Assembly: GCA_030674185.1 (NCBI GenBank)
Contig: JAPXFY010000023.1
Span: 9,597,412 to 9,661,411, forward strand
Direction: 5' to 3'
Length of the DNA: 64,000 nt
Source of the DNA: Monoplex corrugatus
Taxonomy: Eukaryota; Mollusca; Gastropoda; Littorinimorpha; Ranellidae
Notes under the pieces: generated by a model
Told to the model about the DNA's origin: nothing
What the model saw: the letters and a program-made list of their open reading frames with translations, nothing else
Database searches by the model: none
In this document: positions 43,263 through 54,401 of the stretch, piece after piece
Numbering within the stretch: the first letter of the stretch is position 1
Layout: each line of letters opens with the position of its first letter
Translations under genes and position numbers: made by a program

Positions 43263-44198
43263 ATTTGACCTACTTCCCTGCAGACGTGCCAGCTGCCACT
43301 GACTACTTTCCTTGGAAACGTGCATTTTTAGGCCACTTTGAATTAATTTTCACAGGCGCCCCAAATGACTAACATCAACATGTAGGGTATGGTTAGAAAG
43401 GTAATTTAATCCTCTTTTAGGATATCTACAGTATAAGGTTTGTTCAGACATACTTTGAGATGATTTGTGCAATGAAATATCATGGTTGAGGAGCATTTCA
43501 TACAAGCATTTCATCCATTCAGCAGATGTAAACAAAACAGAAAAAAGAGACACTAATTCTCCATGACTTGTAACATCTGATCAGAAGCTCAGAAAAGTAC
43601 ACACACACACACAAATTCCACAATCCTGAGTGAACGGCGACATCGTGCATTCGCAGGGCGTTCCATTTTGCCTTTGTTTCAGTGAAGCACACAGTTCGGG
43701 TGACGTTGTTCTCGCGCCCGAAAAATTCTTCAAATAGACTTTTTACTCGAGAAATCACTCTCACAGTATTTAGAAATGGTTACTTGATACTATAATAGAG
43801 TTTTTCACCCTTAGACCGTAACTGGCTTCATGTAGGAATTTTCAAACGCAAGACGCTAGAATCCTAGCGTTACGTTGTCAGCGGCAAGCTTACTGAACGC
43901 TATACCCCAAGCGTTCTGGTGCCTGCGGTTCTCCGCGAGAATGCCAGCAGGTTAGCGTTACGATGTGAAAAAGTTAAGCAAACAAGCTAAGTTTTATATT
44001 GCAGGTTGTGACTGAACACAAGACACTGGATTTCGAGTCCCTGGCTCTATCAAAAGAACCAACCATAAAAAAAATATTCTGGTCCTTCTAAGAATCCCAC
44101 CTACAACCACCACATTTATCGTCCATTTCAAAATACAACAAACAGAAAACTCAAAGACAATTTTAAAACTCAATAGAATAAAATCATTATCTATCTCA

Positions 44199-44299
44199 TA
44201 ATAATAATAATAATAATTACAATATTTATATAGCGCAAAATCTTGATAAAATCAAATCTAAGCGCTGAAGCAGACACACACGCACGCATGCACGCACAC

Positions 44300-44341
<42 letters not shown>

Positions 44342-47300
44342 GCATGGCTATAAATGGGGAGAAAGAATAAAAGCAATAAAAGCAATAAAAGCAAGAATAA
44401 AAGCAATGGAAAATTATAGAGAGCATAGTATATACAATTATATATTATAACCATGTGATTCCCCTCCGAGCGGAGACAGGCTGCAGAGGGGGGAGGGGGG
44501 GTTGAGTGAGGTTAGGATTTTATGCAGAGGAGAAAAGGTGGGTTTTGAGAGCGGACTTGAAGGAGACAAAAGTAGGTTGCTGACGGACTGAGAGAGGAAG
44601 TTTGTTCCAGGAGAGTGGACCAGAAACAGAGAAGGCTCGTGGACCATAGGTATTGAGCTTAGTGCGTGGGAAGCGAAAAGTCAGAGGATCGGAGGCAGAG
44701 CGGAGGGTACGTGAGGGAACATAGATCTCAAGTAGGCTTGACAGGTAATCGGGGGCTGCGTTATTGAGGCTTTTGTAGCACATGGTGTCTAGTTTGTATT
44801 GTATGCGCTTTGATACAGGGAGCCAGTGAAGTTGTGCCAGGAGAGGAGATATGTGGTCAGCTTTTTTCTTTTTGCGTACAAGGCGTACAGCATTGTTTTG
44901 AATGCGCTGTAGGATGTGAATGGTGGAGGCAGGAAGACCAGACAGGAGTGAATTGCAATAGTCAATGCGAGACATTATGAAGGAGAGAACGAGTTTTGCA
45001 GTTGTTTCCACAGAGAGATACTTCCTGATCAGCCTTATACGATGGAGATGATAGTAGCAAGATCTGGCAGTTTGAGAAACAAAGTTGTTCATGGAGAGGG
45101 TAGAGTCAATGCAGACACCAAGGTTTTTAGCTGAATCAGAAATTGGGACTGATGTGTTACATAATGGGAGAGAAAGAGGAGGCAGCTGAGAAAGTTTCTG
45201 ACGGGTGCCAATGAGGATAGCTTCTGTCTTGTCGTCATTAAGCTGAAGTTTATTGTGTGTCATCCAGTTCTTAATGTCCGAGTAACACTCAGTGGTGCGA
45301 GTCAACAGGCGCTGTATATTATCAGGTGAGTCACTGTCTTGAAGTTGGGTGTCATCAGCATAGAAGTGGTGTTTTATAGAGTGGGAGTTGATGATGGTGG
45401 ACAGGGGGGAGGTGTAGAGAGTGAAAAGAACAGGGCCAAGGACAGATCCTTGTGGAACACCACAGGTCAGGTATGCAGGTTGAGAGTAAGTGCCATTGAT
45501 GAGAACGGTTTGTTTTCTGTTTGATAGGTATGAAGTGAACCAGGACAGAGCAATGTCAGAGATGCCAAAAGTATGATGAAGTCTAGAAAGGAGAATACCA
45601 TGATCAATGGTGTCAAAGGCTGCAGACAGATCAAGGAGTGTGAGGAGAGAGACTTTGCCAGTATCAGTTGCAAGGAGGAGATTGTTGAGAATGTGTAGTA
45701 GGGCAGTTTCAGTGCTATGGCACTGGCGGTAGGCTGACTGGAAAGGATTGAGGAGATTGTTGGCAGACAGGTGAGAGTTCAGCTGGTTGAGGACGACTTT
45801 TTCAAGGAGTTTTGACAAGAAAGAGAGATTAGAGATAGGCCGATAATTTTTCAGTTCATTTGGGTCTAAATTGTGTTTCTTGAGGAGAGGGTGAACAATA
45901 GCAGACTTGAAAGAATCTGGGACAGTTCCAGTTTGAAGAGAAGTGTTGATGATGTCAGTGATGAATGGGAGGAGAGTAGGGAGACAGTCGGAGTAGAGAG
46001 AACCTGGAAGAGGATCCAGTTCGCAGGTTTTGAACGACATGGATCTGATTGTGTTGAAAATTTCTTCTTGTGAGACTGGGGTAAAAGTAGTAAGAGGTGT
46101 GCCAGAGAAGGAAGGGTCAGGTGGGCATGGTTGACAGGGTGTCCTGTCAAGCCTGTCACGAAGAGTTTGTATTTTGGTGGTGAAATACTTGGAGAATACA
46201 GATGGGAGTTCTTCATTTGTATGTTTTGTTGGGAGAGGTAAATCTTTTCGTGTGCCAAGGAGATGATTCATGGTTGTAAAGAGTTCTTTTGAAGAAGAGG
46301 CATTCAGGATTTTGGTTTGGAAATAGCTTGTTTTTGCTGATGCAATGAGGGTGGATACTTTTGTTTTAGAGGCTTGGAAAAGTTGCCTGTGTACAGTGAG
46401 TTTGGATTTGCACCAACGGCGCTCTGCTCTGCGGCGGGCACGTTTTGCACAGGCAATCTCATGAGTGAGCCAGGGGGTAGGGGGGCGGTCAGGTAAAAGA
46501 CGGGTTGTGGCTGGAGCATGAGTGTCCAGAAGATGGTGGAGAGTAGTATAGAATTCATCGGCAAGGTTATGTGACTTTTCAGAAAGGAGACGGGAGGCAT
46601 CAGATGAAAATGTGGAGAGGTCGATAGATTTGAGATTGCGTCGAGTCACTGTGCGCATGGTACGGGAAGGAGGAGAAATGTCGAGAGAACAGAGAATTGC
46701 AGAGTGGTCAGATGGAAGGGCTGAAGTTAGACGGGTAGAAAGAACTAAGCAGTTGTCAGTAGCGGAATTGTGGTGATCACGAGAAATGATCCAGTCAAGA
46801 ATGTGACCTTTTTGATGGGTTGGTTCAGAAATGTGTTGAGTCATATTGTGATTGGACAGAGAGTTGATGATATGTCTTGTGTCATAACAGTGAGTGTTGT
46901 CATAGTGGACATTGATGTCACCTAGAATGATGAGATTTCCAGGTAAGAGGCAGTAGTGGTCAAGCAATTGGTCAAAGTCAGACAGAAACGTGGATGTGGT
47001 GAGTTTGTTGGCAGAGCTAGGTGGGGGTCGATAGACACAGGAGAAGGTGATGGGATGAGGGTTGGATTGGAAGGATACTTCAACGTGCTCAAAAGAAGGA
47101 TGGGAGAAAGGCAGAGACTGCGAGAAAGATAGGCGGGAATGGAGTGAGTCATTGTAGAGGATGGCGATACCGCCACCTCGGGATGAGCAATGGAAAGAAG
47201 CAAGCCTGTAACCACTCGGAGTGAGGCTAGCATGTATAGGTTCGTGACCAAGGGGGTTAAGCCATGTCTCTGTGATAAAAGCAATGTCAACACGTTCATC

Positions 47301-47400
47301 TGCGATAAAATCGGCAATGACTTCGGCTTTGCCATCCTTGCATGTTGACTGAGCATTAAAAAGGCATAATTTTAGTTTATCACAGTCATATGGTGGTGGC
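44199..47400 (-). mobile_element. LINE1 (CR1/Jockey group), nearly full length, in an annexin intron
   Basis: Its 3' end is an (AAT)n tail at 44199-44218 followed by the family 3' UTR with a CA tract (44278-44340) and a G-rich stretch. The coding region has an endonuclease and a reverse transcriptase (see the ORF entry). The 5' boundary lies in the Pro/Ser-rich coding stretch around 47400-47620 and cannot be fixed from this copy alone. It is in the same orientation as the host annexin gene. Confidence 0.85.
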
Positions 47401-47864
47401 CGGGGTGGCGACGAAGGCGGCACCGACGGGACAGAAGGTGAAGGCGGCACCGGCGGGACAGAAGGTGAAGGCGGTACTAACCGGACAGAAGGTGAAGGCG
47501 AAGATGGCAGAGGAGGAGACGAAGATTGCAGCAGCGAGGTCGAGGGCAGGGGCAGTGGAGGAGACGAAGAAGAAGCAGGAGACGAAAAGTGGCGTCGGGC
47601 AGGAGGCAGGTGGACGATGGTGGGAGCTCCACTCTTTGTCACGAAGGATTGCCAAGCGACACGGTCTCTGCTCCTGTGTATGATGTCATGGAGCCCCAGT
47701 TTGCAGGCGTCAGCAATATTATCCATGAAGGATTTTGCTGGCCTTCCTTGTTTTCTCTTTGCGTCGACTCTCCCCTGCAGGACTGATGTCATCAAGTCGG
47801 TTCTTGTGTGTCTGTTCATGTGCCCGATATACTTCAATTTTCTTTTGTTGATCTCTGGGAGCAC
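44520..47864 (-). CDS. Endonuclease/reverse transcriptase ORF, 1114 aa, with a foreign N-terminus
   Basis: This uninterrupted frame carries three parts. Residues 1 to about 90 (INKRKLKYIGHMNRHTRTDL, GRPAKSF) are the C-terminal tail of a different LINE family. Residues 90-165 are Ser/Pro-rich. The remainder is a non-LTR ORF2: apurinic-like endonuclease motifs (LCLFNAQST, ITETWLNP, SRGGGIAIL, GDINVHYD, LPSDHSAIL) and then reverse transcriptase motifs (LLDLSAAFDTIDHGILL, GVPQGSVLGPVLFTLY, HHFYADDTQL) with the C-terminal FIMSRIDYCNSLLSG and EIYVPSRTLRSAS blocks. All catalytic motifs look intact. It would make LINE copies by target-primed reverse transcription. The N-terminal 90 residues are probably a read-in from the adjacent fragment, so the natural start is uncertain. 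Confidence 0.85.
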   Translation of the reverse strand: MLPEINKRKLKYIGHMNRHTRTDLMTSVLQGRVDAKRKQGRPAKSFMDNIADACKLGLHDIIHRSRDRVAWQSFVTKSGAPTIVHLPPARRHFSSPASSSSPPLPLPSTSLLQSSSPPLPSSPSPSVRLVPPSPSVPPVPPSPSVPSVPPSSPPRPPPYDCDKLKLCLFNAQSTCKDGKAEVIADFIADERVDIAFITETWLNPLGHEPIHASLTPSGYRLASFHCSSRGGGIAILYNDSLHSRLSFSQSLPFSHPSFEHVEVSFQSNPHPITFSCVYRPPPSSANKLTTSTFLSDFDQLLDHYCLLPGNLIILGDINVHYDNTHCYDTRHIINSLSNHNMTQHISEPTHQKGHILDWIISRDHHNSATDNCLVLSTRLTSALPSDHSAILCSLDISPPSRTMRTVTRRNLKSIDLSTFSSDASRLLSEKSHNLADEFYTTLHHLLDTHAPATTRLLPDRPPTPWLTHEIACAKRARRRAERRWCKSKLTVHRQLFQASKTKVSTLIASAKTSYFQTKILNASSSKELFTTMNHLLGTRKDLPLPTKHTNEELPSVFSKYFTTKIQTLRDRLDRTPCQPCPPDPSFSGTPLTTFTPVSQEEIFNTIRSMSFKTCELDPLPGSLYSDCLPTLLPFITDIINTSLQTGTVPDSFKSAIVHPLLKKHNLDPNELKNYRPISNLSFLSKLLEKVVLNQLNSHLSANNLLNPFQSAYRQCHSTETALLHILNNLLLATDTGKVSLLTLLDLSAAFDTIDHGILLSRLHHTFGISDIALSWFTSYLSNRKQTVLINGTYSQPAYLTCGVPQGSVLGPVLFTLYTSPLSTIINSHSIKHHFYADDTQLQDSDSPDNIQRLLTRTTECYSDIKNWMTHNKLQLNDDKTEAILIGTRQKLSQLPPLSLPLCNTSVPISDSAKNLGVCIDSTLSMNNFVSQTARSCYYHLHRIRLIRKYLSVETTAKLVLSFIMSRIDYCNSLLSGLPASTIHILQRIQNNAVRLVRKKKKADHISPLLAQLHWLPVSKRIQYKLDTMCYKSLNNAAPDYLSSLLEIYVPSRTLRSASDPLTFRFPRTKLNTYGPRAFSVSGPLSWNKLPLSVRQQPTFVSFKSALKTHLFSSA

Positions 47865-48347
47865 TTAACATTGGACAGCTAATTCCTTTAACACACTTTC
47901 GTTGGTTCTGTCTGTCCATTTTATTCTGAGAAGATGCCTGTAGAACCACGTCTCAGGTGCGTTTATTTAATCTTCATCATCTTTCTTCAAAGTCCAAGCT
48001 TCACATCTGAACATGACAACAGGCCAAATTAAGCAGCCTAAAATTCTTATTTTCAGTTTCGTTGGTAAGCCTGTCTTTCTGTTGTTCAATTGGACCATTC
48101 TTTGCTTGGCCATACCTTTCTTGATCTGATGTCCTTGCTGCAAGATCCTGTGTTGGTTTTGACAGCCCAAGTACTTGAAGTCGTCCACGTTTTCCAGCTC
48201 TGTTTTATCTATTGGTATGCTGTGCTGTGGCTGGTTAGCTGATCCTTCTATGTGCATGACTTTGGTCTTTTTGGCATTCAGTTTCAGTCCTGTCTTATTT
48301 CCTGCAGCATCTACTCGATATAGAATTCTCATCATAAAATAAAGCAT
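47600..48347 (-). mobile_element. LINE2-like fragment next to LINE1, same strand
   Basis: Frame 47967-48347 encodes RILYRVDAAGNKTGLKLNAK, KTKVMHIEG, ENVDDFKYLGC and WPVVMFRCEAWTLKKDDE, the region after the YADD motif in the family of the intact LINE at 59374-62421. After a frame break, KRKLKYIGHMNRHTRTDL continues it in the next frame (from 47864 down). So one decayed LINE2 relative spans this interval, and LINE1 follows it directly. Confidence 0.85.
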
Positions 48348-48468
48348 TAAAAAATCTTGAAATCAGCAGAACAAAGCTAAGTAAATAAACAAACAACTTT
48401 TAGCAGTCCAACTGACCACAGTAGTCAAGTAACAGCACACAAACAATAAGAATAAAACTGTAACCCAC

Positions 48469-48650
48469 CACAATAAAGGAATAGAGGGACTGTTTGAAGT
48501 TGCGCTGGAACTCCTCCTTGATCTGTACCATGTCAACCTCACAGCGTGATGCCACCACCCTCACCAGGGTGTCATCGTCCGTTCCCAAACCTTTCATGGA
48601 ACGGTGCAACTCGTTCGCAAAGTGTGTGGCTTTTGACCGAATAACTCGCA
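48469..48650 (-). CDS. Annexin, fourth-repeat exon
   Basis: Encodes RVIRSKATHFANELHRSMKG, LGTDDDTLVRVVASRCEVDM and VQIKEEFQRNFKQSLYSFIV. KGLGTDD is the calcium-coordinating loop of annexin repeat four, and the helix pattern is typical. The minus-strand acceptor is TCATTTTCAG|TG; the donor I choose is ATTGTG|GTGGGT, which restores normal spacing to DDTSGDYR in the next exon (ATT|GTGGTG would lose one residue). Phase: two bases complete the Val codon from the previous exon. Confidence 0.92.
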
Positions 48651-49148
48651 CTGAAAATGAAAACCATAACAAACTAAAAGCACAGTGGCTTGTAGTGTTT
48701 GTGGTCAAACGGAAATCAAAATCTGATTCGAAATTCCTAGTGCAATTCATCTCACGTAAAAATGAAATCATTAAAATTCAAAACTCTTCCGACATTTACT
48801 GAAAATGAAAATTTGAATCAAAATGACTGCCAACACTCATAAACTTCACGCTCAAAGCATAAAAACTCTCATAAACTGTATGAATACTACATAAAAACAC
48901 AAGTCAATATTTTCATAAAAATGCTTTTGTCTGTGGCTTGAATGTAAAAAACTGTCATCCCACTCATCACTGCTTCACTGAGATTTTTACTTGAGAAAAA
49001 AAAAGGTGCTTAAGTTATCAAGACAGAAGCATTCATTCAAAACCAGTCGATTTTTTTTTTCATTTGAGTAATGGTTTATATGATAATAATTGTTGCTGAT
49101 AGTTTGAAATTAACTTGTGAGTGAACAAACATAAACCATTTGATGAAA

Positions 49149-49207
49149 CACACACACACACACACCACACCACACACAACACAACACACACACACACACA
49201 CACACAC

Positions 49208-49249
<42 letters not shown>

Positions 49250-49320
49250 AAAAAACACACACACACACACCAAAACACATACACACACTCTAACACAAAC
49301 ACAAACACACACACACAAAC
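49149..49320. repeat. (CA)n microsatellite abutting an annexin splice donor
   Basis: The tract begins within about 10 bases of the donor at 49324, so the intron opens GTGAGTTTGTGTGTGTGTG on the minus strand. Repeat length variation here could influence splicing. Confidence 0.97.
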
Positions 49321-49324
49321 TCAC

Positions 49325-49513
49325 CAACACTAAGCATGCCATTCTTCAAATCACCAGACATCTCGCTACTGATGGAATCCTCAATGTCCTTGTTGGCCAG
49401 TTTGGCGTACTCCTGGAAAGTTGCGCGCAGCTGGGGATAACTCCTTGACACCAGGATCACGTTGAAACGAGACTCATCCGTTCCCCACTTCTTCTCTCCC
49501 GCATCCAGCAATG
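49325..49513 (-). CDS. Annexin, third-repeat exon
   Basis: Encodes (A)LLDAGEKKWGTDESRFNVIL, VSRSYPQLRATFQEYAKLAN, KDIEDSISSEMSGDLKNGML and SV. GEKKWGTDE is the hallmark of annexin repeat three, and SGDL with its acidic residue closes that repeat's calcium site. The minus-strand acceptor is TTACCTGACAG|CA and the donor GTGTTG|GTGAGT. Length 189 nt; phases at both ends match the neighbouring exons exactly. This exon resembles annexin A7/A11-type sequences most, but I cannot assign the paralogue. Confidence 0.93.
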
Positions 49514-50371
49514 CTGTCAGGTAAAAACATTTTGAAAAGGCGATCATTAATATACTGCAACATCTACCATATGTTTCAAACATGAAAAATTGATCACGAT
49601 GAAAGAAAAAAGGGTGCTACAATGAAGGGACCTAAAAATGAAGATAACAATAATGCCAGTCACTACAGCAATTTAACTCACTCCACCCTGGCCGAGTGCT
49701 CATTCTCACAACCTCTCCCCGCTGGCCAAATTGTATAGTCACTAATAAATTTGTACAAAAATAACTTGTAAAGATAGAGGAATGAAATTTTGTGGAGATG
49801 TTGTCATTAGAATAAACTAACTTGTGTGCAAGTTTGAAAGTGTTTGTATGTGAAATAATGAAATTATTCAATTTTTTCAAAAATTTGATTTTTTGAAAAA
49901 ATCGCGCAAAGGGGTATCATAATACTCAAAGAACAAAAAAAAATCACAATTTTTGTTTGATACACTCCAAAATTCTTTTATTTTGTGTATTTATGATTGG
50001 TTAGTGTGTATTTCAAGTTTGGGAGTCCTGCATTTATTCGCTGTGCACAGCTAGCCGGTGTTTGACTCGATGCCATGTTGACCCCACACGACCACACGGT
50101 GAATTCGAGCACCGAGTCACTCACTTTGACCTCGCCTCAACCGATGAGCAAAGGTCACCAGCACTCGGGAAGGGTACACACATACTCTTGATATGTTATA
50201 CAAGGGAGCCAGCATATTTAGTTTCGCATCCAACCTTGACCCTTTCCTACAAAAATTCCGAAAAATCAGCTACGCTCGGCCTCATGCTCGGGCTGAAGCA
50301 ATGTGCACGTCACCTACGCTCCAGAGTATGTTTGGGGTGAAAGAGTTAAGACAGACCACCATTCAACAAGG
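49514..50371. other. Annexin intron sequence, no gene seen
   Basis: AT-rich to about 50040. 50055-50340 is less AT-rich with short frames that show no homology. Confidence 0.5.
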
Positions 50372-50690
50372 TGAAACAGTTAGCACAACAGACTACTGAC
50401 TGGGAAGCTGAGGGTTCGAATCCCCATCAATGGGAAAAAGATCAATACTAAAATTTTCAGCCCTGTCTGTTCCTTCTCAGAACTGAGTTGTTGGGAAGAC
50501 TGGAACAAAAAAGCCAAGTCTCATCCCCTGACAAAAGTGTAATTTAGGCTGTTGCTCAAATTTCTTTACTAACATTGCACATGCCTGTACCTCTCAGGCC
50601 TGGTTGATACTGGATATATTACGAAACAAGCATAAAGCACTGCCCGGTCATATTGTCTCAATCCAAAATGGAACAAAATACACATCACTA
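50372..50690 (+). repeat. SINE-A copy, antisense to the annexin gene
   Basis: AACAGTTAGCACAACAGACT (A-box region) and GGGTTCGAATCCCCATCAAT (B-box), then GTTGGGAAGACTGGAAC and TCAGGCCTGGTTGATACTGG. Collinear with 35697-36035. Confidence 0.85.
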
Positions 50691-51640
50691 TCATCCCCAT
50701 TCTAATCATCAAAGCATTATAAAAACAATTCTTTAAGCCTGTCACACCCTTCATACCCTGCTCATACAGTGACCTCAATTTCAGTGTGTTCCAAGGTGTA
50801 CTGGACAGTCAAAATGAGTGGTACGTTGGTAGTGACATAGGAATGTGCAAAAGATGGGGCAGCACAAAAAAAAAAAAAGATTAGACTAGAAAATAAGAAA
50901 AATGAAAGGTACTGATGCTCAATTCCAAAACCAACTTAAAAGTAAGGGGATTGGTGGTGATGCTTTGTGGATGAGGCAGGGGATGTTGGTCTGAGTATTG
51001 CACAGGGGGACTCAAGCATTCCCCAGCATTGAGTAATGTATAAAGAATATTTTAGCAAACTACATTTTGGGCATTGGTAGGGGGGGACTATATACTGCTG
51101 ACCACAAAACTAAAGTTAAAGCACACAAGCAAAACAGGGCAAAACAACAAACCAAATTTGACAAATTCAAATATCAAGAAACCACTGCCGCTTTCCAAAT
51201 TGAAATTGACAATCTGTTTGTTTGTTTGTTTGTTTGTTTGTTTGTTTGTTTTGTTTGTTTGTTGTTTGTTTGTTTTTTGTTTTTGTTTTTGTTTTTGTTT
51301 TTTTGCTTTTTTGTTTTTGGCCCTACTAGAAAAATGGTCATTTAATAAAAAACATCAAATGATTTGTGGAAAGGTAATGAAACGAATCTGAACAGAAACT
51401 GCCGATCCAAAACTATGCAGAAAAACAAGAGAAAGAAGAAACCAAAATCACACATAATGACACAAGAAAATCAAAGGGGATGTCAGAACAAATAAGAAAA
51501 CTGCACACAATCAAATTTCAACCATAAAATCAGAGTACAAAAGTAAAGATGGTGTCACTCTAAATGATTGTAAGAAGAACATGAAGCTACCAATTACTAG
51601 TTCAGGAGTTGGAATTGACACACACTCCACTGCTAATGGC
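50691..51640. repeat. Low complexity, with a (TTTG)n tract
   Basis: A TTTG tetranucleotide repeat with T-rich extension lies at about 51212-51318. The rest is A-rich with no supported gene. Confidence 0.6.
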
Positions 51641-51644
51641 TGAT

Positions 51645-51840
51645 AAAACACCAGTATGAAATATAGACTAGGTAAAACATAGTCTAGGTAGGGCCCTCAG
51701 ATATTGGCCAGCTCATGGGTTCATGTGCTGGCTTAAGGCTTGTGCCATGATCACCATACACATGGCACCTGTAATGTTAGTGCATATGGAATTCGGTCTG
51801 AGCGCGGAGACGTCATCTTAAGAAATTGACACTGAAATCA
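51645..51840 (+). repeat. Interspersed repeat, second copy
   Basis: CCAGTATGAAATATAGACTA, GGTTCATGTGCTGGCTTAAG, GCCATGATCACCATACACAT and TCTGAGCGCGGAGACGTC match 30290-30520. Next, 51841-52417 contains no recognised feature. Confidence 0.8.
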
Positions 51841-52417
51841 CTGCTACATCTTATGGCACTTGTGACACTAGATCTCACCTGAATTCACTGTCTTTCTGAA
51901 ACAAAGAGGAATCAAACGAGTGTGGGACCACTGTAGGGAGAACCAACATGTCACCATCAGATGGCATGAGGAGCACCTGGTGAACAGAACCGGGGCAACT
52001 TCAGGTCACAGACTTGCCCGGAGACTCTGTCAATCCCGGTGCACACCTCAATGAGACGCACCCAACCTATCGGGCAAGGTGTGTCCCCACTCCACCAGCA
52101 GACATACTGAGTGGGTTCATAAGTGCCCACAACACCCTCAACCACAGTCAACCCTCATGGTCAATCCACCAAAGACTGGGGATATGTCAGTACGAGATTA
52201 TCTCCCACCCCTTTGTCAACAGGTGGGGGTAGGTCGCAAAAGACAGGCAAGGGAGGTAACGCCTTATGGCATACCTGATCCCCTCACAGCCATTTGCTGA
52301 AGAGGCATCAGGAGCCAGGGAGGATTCCAGTCGGTGCACTCTCCTCCCAGCTGATAATGACTGGCAGAAGCATTGCTTGCCATTAACAGAGGAGTGCAAC
52401 CCTCTCAATTCTTCATC

Positions 52418-54297
52418 AGGACACCCTGTCAACCATGCCCACCTGACCCTTCCTTCTCTGGCACACCTCTTACTACTTTTACCCCAGTCTCACAAGAAGA
52501 AATTCTCAACACAATCAGATCCATGTCGTTCAAAACCTGCGAACTGGATCCTCTTCCAGGTTCTCTCTACTCTGACTGTCTCCCTACTCTCCTCCCATTC
52601 ATCACTGACATCATCAACACTTCTCTTCAAACTGGAACTGTCCCAGATTCTTTCAAGTCTGCTATTGTTCACCCTCTCCTCAAGAAATACAATTTAGACC
52701 CAAATGAACTGAAAATTTACCGGCCTATCTCTAATCTCTCTTTCTTGTCAAAACTCATCGAAAAAGTTGTCCTCAACCAGCTGAACTCTCACCTATCTGC
52801 CAACAATCTTCTCAATCCTTTCCAGTCAGCCTACCGCCAATGCCATAGCACTGAAACTGCCCTGCTACACATTCTCAACAATCTCCTCCTTGCAGCTGAT
52901 ACTGGCAAAGTCTCTCTCCTCACACTCCTTGATCTGTCTGCAGCCTTTGATACCATTGATCATGGTATTCTCCTTTCTAGACTTCATCATACTTTTGGCA
53001 TCTCTGACATTGCTCTCTCCTTTTTCACTTCATATCTGTCAAACAGAAAACAAACTGTTCTCATTAATGGCACTTACTCTCAACCTGCATGCCTGACCTG
53101 TGGTGTTCCACAAGGATCTGTCCTTGGCCCTGTTCTTTTCACTCTTTACACCTCCCCCCTGTCCACCATCATCAACTCCCACTCTATAAAATACCACTTC
53201 TATGCTGATGACACCCAACTTCTAGACAGTGACACACCAGACAATATACAGAGCCTCTTGACTCGCACCACTGAGTGTTACTCGGACATTAAGAACTGGA
53301 TGACGTTCAACAAACTTCAGCTTAATGATGACAAGACAGAAGCTATCCTCATTGGCACCCGTCAGAAACTTTCTCAGCTGCCTCCTCTTTCTCTCCCATT
53401 ATGTAACACATCAGTCCCAATTTCTGATTCAGCTAAAAACCTTGGTGTCTGCATTGACTCTACCCTCTCCATGAACAACTTTGTTTCTCAAACTGCCAGA
53501 TCTTGTTACTATCACCTCCATCGTATAAGCTTGATCAGGAAGTATCTCTCTGTGGAAACAATTGCAAAACTCGTTCTCTCCTTCATAATGTCTCGCATTG
53601 ACTATTGCAATTCACTCCTGTCTGGTCTTCCTGCCTCCACCATTCACATCCTACAGCGCATTCAAAACAATGCTGCACGCCTTGTACTCAAAAAGAAAAA
53701 AGCTGACCACATATCTCCTCTCCTGGCACAACTTCACTGGCTCCCTGTATCAAAGCGCATACAGTACAAACTAGACACCATGTGCTACAAAAGCCTCAAT
53801 AATGCAGCCCCCGATTACCTGTCAAGCCTACTTGAGATCTATGTTCCCTCACGTACCCTCCGCTCTGCCTCCGATCCTCTGACTTTTCGCTTTCCACGCA
53901 CCAAGCTCAATACCTATGGTCCACGAGCCTTCTCTGTTTCTGGTCCACTTTCCTGGGAAAAACTTCCTCTCTCTGTCCGTCAGCAACCTACTTTTGTCTC
54001 CTTCAAGTCCGCTCTCAAAACTCACCTTTTCTCCTCTGCATAAAATCCTGACCTCACTCATCCCCCCTCTGTAGCCTGTCTCCACTCGGAGGGGAATCAC
54101 ATTGTAATATATATTTGTATATAATATGCTCTCTATAATTTTCCATTGCTTTTATTCTTTTTCCCCATTTATAGCCATGTGTATGTGTGTGTGTGCGTGT
54201 GTGTGCGCACGTGCGTAAGTGTATGTTCAGCGCTTAGATTTGATTTTTATCGAGATTTTGCGCTATATAAATATTGTAATTATTATTATTATTATTA
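52418..54297 (+). mobile_element. 5'-truncated LINE1 copy, antisense to the annexin gene
   Basis: Begins with CAGGACACCCTGTCAACC, a position in the linker between endonuclease and reverse transcriptase of LINE1, and ends with GCGCTATATAAATATTGTAA plus an (ATT)n tail. The open frame 52373-54043 (556 codons, roughly the last 540 LINE-derived) keeps the whole reverse transcriptase, including GVPQGSVLGPVLF and YHFYADDTQLL, and the C-terminal blocks, but has no endonuclease. A short CA/GT-like stretch near 54180-54230 corresponds to the CA tract of other copies. It sits in the annexin intron 49514-55334. Confidence 0.93.
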
Positions 54298-54401
54298 GTT
54301 GAGTGAAGGGCCATGTGGCCCGCCCCAGCCACTGAATGTAGGGAACACACAAGTGAGGTGAGGATCTGTGACATGTGTTAACTGTAATCAGCCTGCTGAC
54401 A

